Below, piece after piece: positions 38,609 through 45,353 of a DNA stretch of 45,508 nucleotides (the first letter of the stretch is position 1; each line of letters begins with the position of its first letter). Made by a program: the position numbers and the translations under genes. The notes under the pieces were generated by a model that did no database searches, was not told where the DNA came from, and saw only the letters and a program-made list of their open reading frames with translations. The stretch spans positions 1 to 45,508 of IMG/VR virus record IMGVR_UViG_3300002053_000023, one strand, 5' to 3'. Origin of the DNA: a virus.

Positions 38609-39402
38609 CACTTTCCTCCTTCTTCTTCCGCTCTAGCCGCGTCTATAGGCTTCTGAAACTTAGCATACTCCTCTTCAGTTATCCCCATACGCTTCGCCCA
38701 CAACTTCTGTTCCTCCGTTAGGGTAGCCTTTCCCGCGGGAGCGCTCCCTGTTGCGGAGGGTCCAGGCACTGGAGGAGCCGGCGATGGAGGTGCAGGAGTT
38801 CCTTCAGCCTCTGCTTTCGCAAAGCGGTACGCGAAGTCCCACCCATACTCAGGATTGAACTTGTACTCGGGGAGCAAGCTAGCATAGATTTGCTTGATAC
38901 GCGGCTCGAACTGTTTAAAGTCAGGCCTGATAGACTTTGTATACTCTAACAACATACCACTAAGTCCATCAAGCACAGGCTTGTTCCTAGCGTCGACGAT
39001 AGACAGGACGGCCTGAGCTTGCTTCTCGTCTAAGTGGTCTAGTGGGTTGAAAGGTTTCTCTGCTGGCTTCGCCACTTCAGCTTCTTTAGCTTCGAAATAG
39101 GCACGCCACTGAGCGTTTTCCTGTTGCGTCTTCGTCAACTCAGAGTCGGTGACATCTATATGTGTCAGGACCTCTGACAGGGTCTTACCCCTGAACTTCT
39201 TAGGAACCTTTTCCCCGTCCAGCTTCACAGCCAAGGGGTCCGGAGGCTCCTTTCCTGGTTCAGCCTTTGCGGGCTCAACCTTTCCAGGCTCGGTCTTTCC
39301 CGGTTCTACCTTACCTGGTTCTGTTTTTCCTGGTTCTGTTTTTCCAGGAGTTCCACCCTCTCCAGGTGCCGACTTAGTCGGTTCTACCAAAGGTTCAGGC
39401 AT
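38608..39402 (-). CDS. Scaffolding protein candidate (264 aa)
   Basis: Acidic, helical, low in aromatic residues. After a Pro/Gly/Lys/Glu repeat tract (residues 19-53) come LSEVLTHIDVTDSELTKTQQ, a charged helical core (HLDEKQAQAVLSIVDARNK), YEWDFAYRFAKAEAE-like stretch and a C-terminal basic-acidic helix (EEQKLWAKRMGITEEEYAKF). Composition and position between portal and major capsid genes are those of an internal scaffold protein. Stop overlaps the next gene start. Confidence 0.7.
   Translation of the reverse strand: MPEPLVEPTKSAPGEGGTPGKTEPGKTEPGKVEPGKTEPGKVEPAKAEPGKEPPDPLAVKLDGEKVPKKFRGKTLSEVLTHIDVTDSELTKTQQENAQWRAYFEAKEAEVAKPAEKPFNPLDHLDEKQAQAVLSIVDARNKPVLDGLSGMLLEYTKSIRPDFKQFEPRIKQIYASLLPEYKFNPEYGWDFAYRFAKAEAEGTPAPPSPAPPVPGPSATGSAPAGKATLTEEQKLWAKRMGITEEEYAKFQKPIDAARAEEEGGK
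39244..39348 (-). repeat. PGKTE/PGKVE pentapeptide repeat tract in scaffold gene
   Basis: Seven consecutive five-codon units encoding variants of PGKTE (PGKTE x3, PGKVE x2, PAKAE, PGKEP) in the N-terminus of the scaffold protein. The 15-base units are similar at DNA level, so slippage or recombination could change their number. Likely a flexible linker. Confidence 0.85.
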
Positions 39403-39403
39403 G

Positions 39404-39637
39404 TTATTCCTCCTCTTCTTCTAATTCTTCGCGGAAAACTCTTGGATAATCTAAGAGCACCGCAATCTTTTTGTACTCAATCCGTAGAGGGTCTATTTCC
39501 TCTAAAGGATTGTTAAGTATCTGGTTAAATAGACCTTCCTGTTGGGTCTTCAACCTCATCCTTATCTTGACCCAACAGGGATGGGTCACAAACTCGTCTA
39601 TATCGCTCTTCACTAACGTAGGTTCTTCTTTATCCAA
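39404..39637 (-). CDS. Hypothetical protein between portal and scaffold (77 aa)
   Basis: Acidic ends and a basic centre: EEPTLVKSDIDEFVTHPCW, VKIRMRLKTQQEGLFNQIL, PLEEIDPLRIEYKKI, then EELEEEEE. Similar short genes follow the portal gene in other phages. It overlaps the portal stop by 8 bases. No family recognised. Confidence 0.7.
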   Translation of the reverse strand: MDKEEPTLVKSDIDEFVTHPCWVKIRMRLKTQQEGLFNQILNNPLEEIDPLRIEYKKIAVLLDYPRVFREELEEEEE

Positions 39638-41399
39638 CTGGAACCTCCTCTTCAGGCGGCACTACCGGTGGAGGCTCTGCTCCCCCAGTAAGGCTTTCTG
39701 CTACGCCTGTATATTCTTCAGGAGTCATCTCTCCGTAGGTTTCAAGGACCTTCTTTACTTTCTCTCCGGAAGCCTTGAGTATCTTCAGGACGACCTGCTG
39801 CATTGCTGGGTCGGGCATCTGTGGTAGGAGACCTGTAAGATTTACGACTCCCTGGTAGTAACGTTCTAAGAGTTGGAAGGTCGCCATAGCATCGTTCTTT
39901 TCTACTTCCTTGTTCTGAGCTACATGCGACATAGAACTCTTAACACTCAGAGCGAGGTACGGAGGCATCGCAGGCATCTTCAGGAACTCCTCTACCCAGC
40001 GACCGTCCTCCCCCATAATCATGTAAGGCACTCGGCGGTTCATGCGAGAGTGTATCATGCGCAGGTGGAAGTCACCAAAGTCGTCCATTTGCTCCCGCAC
40101 GTCCCGAATCGTAAGGTCGAAACGCCTTTGACCTTCCTGGATGAGAGCAAGTGTGCCGGTAGCAGTTGCTCGGCCACCAACGATAGGAGATTCCCTACCG
40201 AGCGCGTAGTCACTTATCCCAGCTCTTCGCTCCCCGAGTTCTTGTATAAGGCGTATGAATGCGGGGTTAAGATTAAAAGGCTGCCCCATAGCCATCGGCA
40301 TCAAGTCGGTCTCAGGGTTGTCTAGCTGGAAGATTTTAGCGGGGTAAATCTTCGTCTTGGCAGTTATATTAGAAGACTTGCTCGCTTTGAAGCACTGCAT
40401 AGTAGCAATCTTAAAGTTGTCAACAAGAGTGTTATACAGTGCATACAACGCCTCGTCGTAAGGCTGTGTCATCTCCATAACACCGAGCCCGTTAATACCG
40501 TAGTCGCGCGGGCCGTACCTAAAAAGAGTCAAAGCCCACCTCGGATACGTATCGTCTTCGAAACGGAGGACTTCCTTCGTGTCAAGATGCACCGTAGCGA
40601 TATAACGGCGATACTCGCCGTTACCTTTCAGGTCGTACCAGAGGTAGAACTCGTTGCCTAAGATGCGGTTCACCTCGTCGGGTTCTTCGCCCGCACGCTC
40701 TTGGGCTTCTCGCTGTTTCTCGTCTACAGGTTGCTCAGCCTTGAGGAGCTTGTTGGACACCTCGTAATTGCCTTTGGCTTTCTCTACCTCGAGCATCATC
40801 CTAGTCCAGCGCATCTTCCGTGTCCACCAGGGAAGGTCACGAAGCTCGCTGTACCCAGCAGGGTATACAAGGTCGCGCATCGGTAGAGCCCGTACAACTA
40901 TCCCGTCCACTACAGGAATGTTCATCGAGCGACTCCAGAAGAGGTAACGGGTAGTCATTCGTTCCGTTTGCGTCACCCAGGGAGTAAGCATAGCTCCTGT
41001 ACCTAGCCTAGTGCACTCGAAGAGGACCTTCCTCATCTCTTTATAGAGGTTCATCTCTGTCTTGACCTTGAACTCTATTAAGTTCTCTACCTTTCGTGTT
41101 ACGTTGGACCAGTCGGAGTTCCGTGTGGGCTCTAGAGAGAAAGTGGGTTTGTACGCGAAAGTTGTATTCAAGAGCCTTGCGGTGACTGCGTCCGTAAACG
41201 TCGCTCCCATAAGAATCGGGAAGTTAGACATCCAAGAAGCCTTTCGGGACGGAACCTCTCCATAGTACAAGTTATTCAGAGTCTCGTATTTCTTCATCAT
41301 GGGGTCGTACACATGTGTCGTGGCCGCAGAGAGCTCGACGTCGAGGTAGTCCAGGAGTTTCTTCTTCTGGTCTTCCGTTAGTCTAATAGCCTCACCCAA
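39630..41399 (-). CDS. Portal protein
   Basis: 589 residues with the podovirus-type portal pattern: early helices (DQKKKLLDYLDVELSAATTH, YETLNNLYYGE), FPILMGATFTDAVTARLL, YKEMRKVLFECTRLGTGAML, FRYGPRDYGINGLGVMEMTQ, YDEALYALYNTLVDNFKIAT, the wing/clip region and AGISDYALGRESPIVGGRATATGTLALIQEG, followed by FDLTIRDVREQMDDFGDF and a long C-terminal helix. Forms the dodecameric ring for DNA packaging. Length (589) suits short-tailed phages (T7 536, P22 725). Acidic, Pro-rich C-terminus. Overlaps the upstream gene by 8 bases. Confidence 0.85.
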   Translation of the reverse strand: MGEAIRLTEDQKKKLLDYLDVELSAATTHVYDPMMKKYETLNNLYYGEVPSRKASWMSNFPILMGATFTDAVTARLLNTTFAYKPTFSLEPTRNSDWSNVTRKVENLIEFKVKTEMNLYKEMRKVLFECTRLGTGAMLTPWVTQTERMTTRYLFWSRSMNIPVVDGIVVRALPMRDLVYPAGYSELRDLPWWTRKMRWTRMMLEVEKAKGNYEVSNKLLKAEQPVDEKQREAQERAGEEPDEVNRILGNEFYLWYDLKGNGEYRRYIATVHLDTKEVLRFEDDTYPRWALTLFRYGPRDYGINGLGVMEMTQPYDEALYALYNTLVDNFKIATMQCFKASKSSNITAKTKIYPAKIFQLDNPETDLMPMAMGQPFNLNPAFIRLIQELGERRAGISDYALGRESPIVGGRATATGTLALIQEGQRRFDLTIRDVREQMDDFGDFHLRMIHSRMNRRVPYMIMGEDGRWVEEFLKMPAMPPYLALSVKSSMSHVAQNKEVEKNDAMATFQLLERYYQGVVNLTGLLPQMPDPAMQQVVLKILKASGEKVKKVLETYGEMTPEEYTGVAESLTGGAEPPPVVPPEEEVPVG

Positions 41400-41649
41400 T
41401 GTACCTTCCCCATAGCTTCTTCGGCATCCTGTTGAAGCCGTAGAGCTCTTTAAATCTAGGCGCAGACAGGTTCTGATGCATCCGGCTAACCCTGGCTTTC
41501 TGTTTTAGATTTAACCTCGGAGCAAACCTCTGAGGATTCTGGTGGTACCCTTCTGGTAGGTACCCTAAAGCGCTCCTGTAAGCGCTATGCCCCCCAATCC
41601 TAGCGACTCTTGCCGCAGACTTGGGAGGCAACTTCGCTCTCTTAGCCAT
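41392..41649 (-). CDS. Hypothetical basic protein (85 aa)
   Basis: Very basic (AKRAKLPPKSAARVARIGGH at the start; NLKQKARVSRMHQNLSAPRF in the middle), ending KKLWGRYIG. Probably nucleic-acid-associated. ATG 41649 overlaps the 45-residue gene. Lies between terminase and portal genes. Function unknown. Confidence 0.7.
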   Translation of the reverse strand: MAKRAKLPPKSAARVARIGGHSAYRSALGYLPEGYHQNPQRFAPRLNLKQKARVSRMHQNLSAPRFKELYGFNRMPKKLWGRYIG

Positions 41650-41779
41650 GTGTCTTCTCCCTTTGCTTTAGTTTGTAAATAACAATCTCAGCGTTGCGTA
41701 CGCTGGTGCAGCGCTGCTTTACCTTCCACCTACCACCTTTCTTGTGCATAACATTCTTTCCTATACGTTTGTAAGGCAT
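41642..41779 (-). CDS. Basic miniprotein between terminase and portal (45 aa)
   Basis: ATG 41779 overlaps the terminase TAA (TAATG) and follows GGGAGGATATA, so the two are coupled. Product: PYKRIGKNVMHKKGGRWKVK, then QRCTSVRNAEIVIYKLKQRE. Basic start, one strand-like region. Short genes of this kind between terL and portal are common in podovirus-like genomes; the role is unknown. Confidence 0.7.
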   Translation of the reverse strand: MPYKRIGKNVMHKKGGRWKVKQRCTSVRNAEIVIYKLKQREKTHG

Positions 41780-43284
41780 TATATCCTCCCCATACCCACG
41801 AGAGCCGCTTCGTGCTCACGGTCAGCCTCGAGCTCCTCTCGGTACTCTTCTTTTGAGCGAGGCTCTTTCATTTGGTGCATGTTCCACGCCCAACAGTCAC
41901 CCATGTCACGAAAGCGCCCTGTGTCCCAAGTTAGAAATTCCTGATTGAAGTGAGCCATAAACCTGTGTGAAAAGGCCTTGCCCTCGGCGAAGAAGCGATA
42001 ACCGCCCCTGATACGCGTTTCCTTGGAGGTTTTAGTATCATGGGGAAGGAGGTTCAGGAAGGGTCTATCCGGTTCGTTCTTCCAAATGAGGTCAGCCAGC
42101 GGCTGCAAGGCCTTCTGATATCCGAAAGACTCGATTCCGAACTTTATGGGGTGCCACTTCTTGTGTAGAGCAAGCATAGCTCTCAAGAACTCCTCAGGAG
42201 AGCTCGGAGCCGCGTACTCATCGAGGTGGTACCGACGACCTGAATAGTCAATTCCGTCGATAGAGATTGCGTTTCTCGAGGTAAGCTTCGTCGAGGCTGT
42301 CGTGGATAGGGTGTGTCTAGGGTCTCCTGCAGCGTATATATTCAAGTGGCCTATAGGCACTTCCTCTTCCTTGTATGCCTTAGGCAGGATGAGAGAGTTA
42401 TCACCCCGCTTATACATCTGGAGCCACTCGGGTTTGTTCTCCATGATAGAGGGGTCCGAGGGGTTGTTCATATACTGAGTCGCAAACAGATAGGGGTCCT
42501 GCTCTTGCATTCGGAGTAAGAGTTTTAGAGGCCACTTCTCCGGAAAGAGCGACCGCTTACCTTCCGGAGTGTCAACGATAGCTTGCTTGTAATACACGTG
42601 AAATTCAGGGTGATTCTCAAGGATATGACAAGCAAGGTCGATGTTCGACCAGTGGTTCATAACGACGATGACAGTTCGCTCCTCGATAGGAGGCCTCAAA
42701 CAACCTTTGATTCGTTGTTCGAACCGCGAAATCAGCTTGGCCATGAGCTCGCTGCTCTCGTATGTTTCCTCGTCGACAAGGTCGTCAAAAACCATGTAAT
42801 CGTAATGCCGGGAAGTCACCTTCGTGTTCCAACCAGCAGTTTCCCACGTGGCTTCCGCACGGTCGTTTACGCGTGGAAGGCAGATTTCTTCTTTATTCCA
42901 GCGTTTTGAGAGTTCAGGGCGCAGCTCTGGAAACCACTGGCGAACGAAGGGACGTTTCTCGAAAGCAGTGCGAATAACACCCACAAAGTGCTCCGAGTTC
43001 GTTGCGGTGTTAGCTACTATGAGTCCAGTCTCTTCGGGGTTGCGGAGGCCTCGCCATGTAGGATACGAGATAGTGAAGATTGAGGACTTGAAGTGATTCC
43101 GTGGGACGATGACGAGTAACCAGTGATAACGCTCTGCGAGCTCGGCGATGTGGCACATTTCGTAATGTAAATGGGGTGTCAAGTCGTTGAAGCCAAGGAG
43201 AGCGGTAGCCGTGAAGAAGACCGAGCTCAACGCCCTCTGGCGTAGCTCAGTCGGAAGGCTGCTTGCTTGGTTTGAGAGCTGGAT
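41779..43284 (-). CDS. Terminase large subunit, probable AUC start
   Basis: Packages DNA: ATPase plus nuclease. ATPase motifs: VPRNHFKSSI in place of the usual GxGK(S/T) P-loop (residues about 60-68), and DYMVFDDLVDEE as Walker B. Nuclease: AAGDPRH, KFGIESFGYQ and MGDCWAWN give the Asp/Glu/Asp set. The first conventional start, TTG 43230, has no ribosome-binding site, whereas AAAGGAGGT at about 43291-43299 lies 6 bases before an in-frame ATC at 43282-43284, and the added 18 residues (QLSNQASSLPTELRQRAL) look real. I therefore start at AUC. 501 residues; overlaps terS by 38 bases. Confidence 0.85.
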   Translation of the reverse strand: MQLSNQASSLPTELRQRALSSVFFTATALLGFNDLTPHLHYEMCHIAELAERYHWLLVIVPRNHFKSSIFTISYPTWRGLRNPEETGLIVANTATNSEHFVGVIRTAFEKRPFVRQWFPELRPELSKRWNKEEICLPRVNDRAEATWETAGWNTKVTSRHYDYMVFDDLVDEETYESSELMAKLISRFEQRIKGCLRPPIEERTVIVVMNHWSNIDLACHILENHPEFHVYYKQAIVDTPEGKRSLFPEKWPLKLLLRMQEQDPYLFATQYMNNPSDPSIMENKPEWLQMYKRGDNSLILPKAYKEEEVPIGHLNIYAAGDPRHTLSTTASTKLTSRNAISIDGIDYSGRRYHLDEYAAPSSPEEFLRAMLALHKKWHPIKFGIESFGYQKALQPLADLIWKNEPDRPFLNLLPHDTKTSKETRIRGGYRFFAEGKAFSHRFMAHFNQEFLTWDTGRFRDMGDCWAWNMHQMKEPRSKEEYREELEADREHEAALVGMGRI

Positions 43285-43786
43285 GTTCTACCTCCTTTGC
43301 TTTCTTTGCTAGTTGTAACTCTAGGTTCTCAAGGCGTTGACGCCCTTCTTTCTCCTTCTGCAAGGCCGTAGCTATTACGTCGGCTTCTATCGGACTGATA
43401 ATGACCTGGATTGCCGGCTTGGTTTCTGGAGCTTTCGAATAACCCGCCCGGTCTAGGAAGTCCTGTGCGACGTCCTTTTGGATTCCCCCGGAAGCGGCGT
43501 GCTCCAAGAGGGTTTTCAGGCGGTTAAGAGAGGGCCCCGCCATATCGACAATTTCCTGGCGGATGTTCCTGACGTCACTTTCGATTGCTTTGTCGACACC
43601 TTCGTATGTTTTGTCTTTGAGTTCCTGAAGCACTTTCCTAAAGTCCGGCCGCCTAAGCGCCTGCTTTAGCGTAGAGAGGTTCAGGTTCATAGCTTGCGCG
43701 ATTTCTTCGGGTTGCTGATGAAGGAGTAACCGCCTAGCGATTTCGTTGTACGTTAGGTCCAGTACTACATTACTAGGTCTACGCAT
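43247..43786 (-). CDS. Terminase small subunit
   Basis: 179 residues. HTH-like N-terminus (LTYNEIARRLLLHQQPEEIAQAMNLNLSTLKQALRRPDF, split by eye over residues 9-48), a central helical oligomerisation region (YEGVDKAIESDVRNIRQEIV, PSLNRLKTLLEHAASGG) and a charged helical tail. Recognises the packaging site. First gene of the late operon: ATG 43786 with GAGGTGAA upstream, 30 bases from the -10 box of the leftward promoter. Its end carries the ribosome-binding site of the large subunit. Confidence 0.8.
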   Translation of the reverse strand: MRRPSNVVLDLTYNEIARRLLLHQQPEEIAQAMNLNLSTLKQALRRPDFRKVLQELKDKTYEGVDKAIESDVRNIRQEIVDMAGPSLNRLKTLLEHAASGGIQKDVAQDFLDRAGYSKAPETKPAIQVIISPIEADVIATALQKEKEGRQRLENLELQLAKKAKEVEHPALKPSKQPSD

Positions 43787-43806
43787 TTCACCTCGTAGGC
43801 GTTCTT

Positions 43807-43846
43807 GTTGCTTTTATTATACTATGGAAACGAGGGGGAAAGCAAC
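43807..43846. promoter_or_regulatory. Operator-like inverted repeat spanning the late promoter
   Basis: GTTGCTTT (43807-43814) and AAAGCAAC (43839-43846) are perfect 8-bp inverted arms, one over the -35 box and the other at the expected start. Arms 32 bases apart centre to centre, about three helical turns, suit a dimeric or looping repressor. Confidence 0.5.
43816..43845 (-). promoter_or_regulatory. Leftward late promoter, sigma70 type
   Basis: On the minus strand: TTGCTT (43840-43845), 18-base spacer, TATAAT (43816-43821). The expected start near 43808 is 22 bases before the small-terminase ATG. It is the only clear promoter for the 25-kb late operon. It lacks the GTGTCAC element of the early promoters, suggesting separate control. 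Confidence 0.8.
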
Positions 43847-43876
43847 GGCCAGTTTGTAAAACGTCTTTCACTGGCC
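43847..43876. promoter_or_regulatory. Second inverted repeat upstream of late promoter
   Basis: GGCCAGT (43847-43853) and ACTGGCC (43870-43876) form a perfect 7-bp inverted repeat directly upstream of the -35 box. A regulator-binding site or hairpin; it adjoins the repeat over the promoter. Confidence 0.45.
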
Positions 43877-44024
43877 CTCCAGATTTTCTGGCGCGTTTGT
43901 GGCTTTCATGGGCGCCCGCCGATTTTTGGTTCGATTGGTGGAGAGCCTAATGGAGGAGTCTGCCTTGAAGAAATCCATGGTATAGTGAGTTAATATATAA
44001 GACATATAGATGCGATCTGAATAC
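43877..44024. other. Divergent intergenic region
   Basis: Together with the promoter and operators this is a 289-base gap between the leftward late operon and the rightward small-gene cluster. It holds GGGCGCCC (a palindrome near 43910), then A+T-rich DNA near 43990-44010. For the rightward genes only a weak signal is seen: an extended -10 TGGTATAGT at 43978-43986 without a good -35 box. The frame at 43805-43993 has no ribosome-binding site and is not called. Confidence 0.5.
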
Positions 44025-44042
44025 GCAAACCGGGTGGTTTGC
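44025..44042 (+). promoter_or_regulatory. Leader hairpin of the gene at 44076
   Basis: GCAAACC - GGGT - GGTTTGC: perfect 7-bp stem, 4-base loop, ending 16 bases before AAAGGAGGTGAA. First of the series of leader hairpins in this cluster. Confidence 0.65.
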
Positions 44043-44075
44043 TAAATCATATCAGACAAAGGAGGTGAATAAGAC

Positions 44076-44267
44076 ATGGCAAAAAGCTCACTTTTCGAAC
44101 AAATCGAGAAATGCTCAACCATCGATGAATTATCAAAACTCGCGGATGTGGAGACATTGAAGAAAGCCTACAAATCCTATCTGAAATCTAAAGCTGCTCA
44201 TTCAGCGTACAATGCTCGAAAGACGAAGTTGTATAAGTTAGCGCTAGAAGCTGGACTTGATAAGTAA
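44076..44267 (+). CDS. Small basic paralogue 1 (63 aa)
   Basis: ATG 44076 behind AAAGGAGGTGAATAAGAC. The product aligns without gaps to the proteins at 44377 and 45354: pattern I-x-K-(A/C)-(T/S)-(T/S)-(F/I)-x-E-L, then x-K-x6-L-K-x-A..., a (H)-x2-Y-N-x-R motif and an AxELGLDK-like end (LALEAGLDK here). Helical, basic, no membrane span. No known family; the repeated presence suggests a family that diversifies in this phage. Confidence 0.8.
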   Translation: MAKSSLFEQIEKCSTIDELSKLADVETLKKAYKSYLKSKAAHSAYNARKTKLYKLALEAGLDK

Positions 44268-44284
44268 TCGAGGTTAAGTAGGTA

Positions 44285-44361
44285 GAGGGGAGGCCGTCCT
44301 CCCCTCCCCCGCAAGCACTGGGCACATGCCCATTCACATAGCGTATTCATACGCAACGCTA
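44285..44361 (+). promoter_or_regulatory. Three leader hairpins before the gene at 44377
   Basis: GAGGGGAGG - CCGT - CCTCCCCTC (44285-44306), a 9-bp GC-rich stem with no T-run, could end the previous message; GGGCACATGCCC (44320-44331) is a small palindrome; TAGCGT/ACGCTA (44339-44361) overlaps the alternative GCGTA-TTCA-TACGC (44341-44354). The last one ends directly at AAAGGAGGTGAA. Confidence 0.6.
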
Positions 44362-44376
44362 AAAGGAGGTGAACAC

Positions 44377-44574
44377 ATGAAACCGTTGAACATCAACGCA
44401 ATCATGAAAGCCACGAGCTTTGACGAGCTTCGCAAGCACATCGACCTCGAACGAACCAAGCAAGCCATCAAATCCGCAGAGCAAAGCAGAATCTCCCATG
44501 TCAAGTACAATACCAGACGCAATCTGCTTGTGAAGAAAGCCATCGAACTCGGGCTCGACAAAGACCTGAGCTAA
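44377..44574 (+). CDS. Small basic paralogue 2 (65 aa)
   Basis: ATG 44377 after AAAAGGAGGTGAACAC; the frame back to 44326 crosses the leader. Homologous to the proteins at 44076 and 45354: IMKATSFDELRKHIDLER, then AIKSAEQSRISHVKYNTRRN and KKAIELGLDK. Conserved HxxYNxR motif. All-helical, basic. Function unknown. Confidence 0.85.
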   Translation: MKPLNINAIMKATSFDELRKHIDLERTKQAIKSAEQSRISHVKYNTRRNLLVKKAIELGLDKDLS

Positions 44575-44593
44575 ACTCGGGCCGCCCGCCAGC

Positions 44594-44612
44594 GGAGGAC
44601 TGCACATCCTCC
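44594..44612 (+). promoter_or_regulatory. Leader hairpin of the gene at 44645
   Basis: GGAGGA (44594-44599) pairs with TCCTCC (44607-44612) across 7 bases. The right arm is itself complementary to the real ribosome-binding site AGGAGGT at 44633-44639, so an alternative fold that hides the site is possible. Confidence 0.5.
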
Positions 44613-44644
44613 AACGAGAGGCGAACACACACAGGAGGTAACAA

Positions 44645-44839
44645 ATGTATTATCCCCATCCCCCCGGCCCGGCCGCCCGACTGGCCTGGCAATTAGTCTC
44701 GGAGTACACACTCACGAGCGAGCACCCACCGGCGTCACAGGCGGAGAGGCTCGTAGAGCACTTCGTCTTGGATTTTCTGACACTTGGGTGCGACCATGAA
44801 AAAGAGCCAACCTTTGCTCTTTATGATGATGACGACTAG
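44645..44839 (+). CDS. Hypothetical acidic protein (64 aa)
   Basis: ATG 44645 after AGGAGGTAACAA. N-terminal YYPHPPGPAARLAWQLVSEY then LTSEHPPASQAERLVEHFVL and DFLTLGCDHEKEP, ending YDDDD. Not a member of the paralogue family of its neighbours. Function unknown. Confidence 0.7.
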   Translation: MYYPHPPGPAARLAWQLVSEYTLTSEHPPASQAERLVEHFVLDFLTLGCDHEKEPTFALYDDDD

Positions 44840-45016
44840 TAATAAAAACAGAGCCAGTCAAAAGCCAAAGTAGATTTTGAAGGGATTAGAAATTGGAATC
44901 CTTACATAAGTGATAAGACTTATATTCTTTCTCAATTTAGTTACTAGTTATTAAGTATCATCATCCAAATGAGCAAAGGGTGGCCAAATTTACTGGTGAG
45001 GCCCCCTAAACCTAAA
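44840..45016. other. A+T-rich intergenic stretch
   Basis: No convincing reading frame. Contains an imperfect inverted repeat: ATGATGATGACGACTAGTAA near 44821-44842 resembles the reverse complement of 44938-44966 (ACTAGTTATTAAGTATCATC). No consensus promoter was found; several A+T-rich tracts could serve as weak -10 boxes. Confidence 0.4.
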
Positions 45017-45030
45017 GACGCTGAAGCGTC
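45017..45030 (+). promoter_or_regulatory. Leader hairpin directly before the ribosome-binding site at 45031
   Basis: GACGCT - GA - AGCGTC: 6-bp perfect palindrome-like stem immediately followed by AAGGAGGTGA. Same arrangement as at 44361 and 45337. Confidence 0.6.
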
Positions 45031-45045
45031 AAGGAGGTGAAACAC

Positions 45046-45222
45046 ATGAATAACTGGGAAAGGCTAGGCAACTTCTTCTACAAGACGTCCTACTTCTTCA
45101 ACGCTCTTTCCGGCTATTGCTGGGGTGACATCCGCTTCCGGGACATCTGGAAGACATACAAGTTCCTCCACAGGCTCAACACTGGCTTCTTCGACTCCCT
45201 GAAAGACGTAAAGCCGGAGTAA
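45046..45222 (+). CDS. Hypothetical aromatic-rich small protein (58 aa)
   Basis: ATG 45046, AAGGAGGTGAAACAC upstream. Phe/Tyr/Trp-rich, e.g. WERLGNFFYKTSYFFNAL and FRDIWKTYKFLHRL, likely two amphipathic helices. Could be membrane-associated. Not related to the paralogue family. Function unknown. Confidence 0.75.
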   Translation: MNNWERLGNFFYKTSYFFNALSGYCWGDIRFRDIWKTYKFLHRLNTGFFDSLKDVKPE

Positions 45223-45240
45223 ACTTTCGCGATTCGAACC

Positions 45241-45285
45241 AAGTGTAAATTTTTAGTTGCCATATGTAGTCAATTTCTATATAAT
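45241..45285 (+). promoter_or_regulatory. Sigma70-type promoter with AAGTGT upstream element
   Basis: TTGCCA (45257-45262), 17-base spacer, TATAAT (45280-45285), followed by AATAAAAG. AAGTGT at 45241-45246 starts 16 bases before the -35 box, the same offset as AAGTGT in the promoter at 2708. Drives the gene at 45354. Confidence 0.85.
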
Positions 45286-45323
45286 AAAAGTAGAATGATT
45301 ACAAAGGCAAAGAACAAATTCAG

Positions 45324-45337
45324 GCAGGCTTGCCTGC
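45324..45337 (+). promoter_or_regulatory. Leader hairpin directly before the ribosome-binding site at 45338
   Basis: GCAGGC - TT - GCCTGC: 6-bp stem immediately followed by AAGGAGGTGATTAAGC, like the hairpin at 45017-45030. Confidence 0.65.
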
Positions 45338-45353
45338 AAGGAGGTGATTAAGC

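Noticed and set aside
43805-43993. 62-residue frame rightward over the late promoter
   Set aside because: No ribosome-binding site and it overlaps the promoter and operator repeats; unlikely to be a gene.
45231-45240. GATTCGAACC, the T-arm sequence of a tRNA on the minus strand
   Set aside because: The flanking bases do not form a 5-bp T-stem, and no anticodon or acceptor stem lies at the right distance; no tRNA here.
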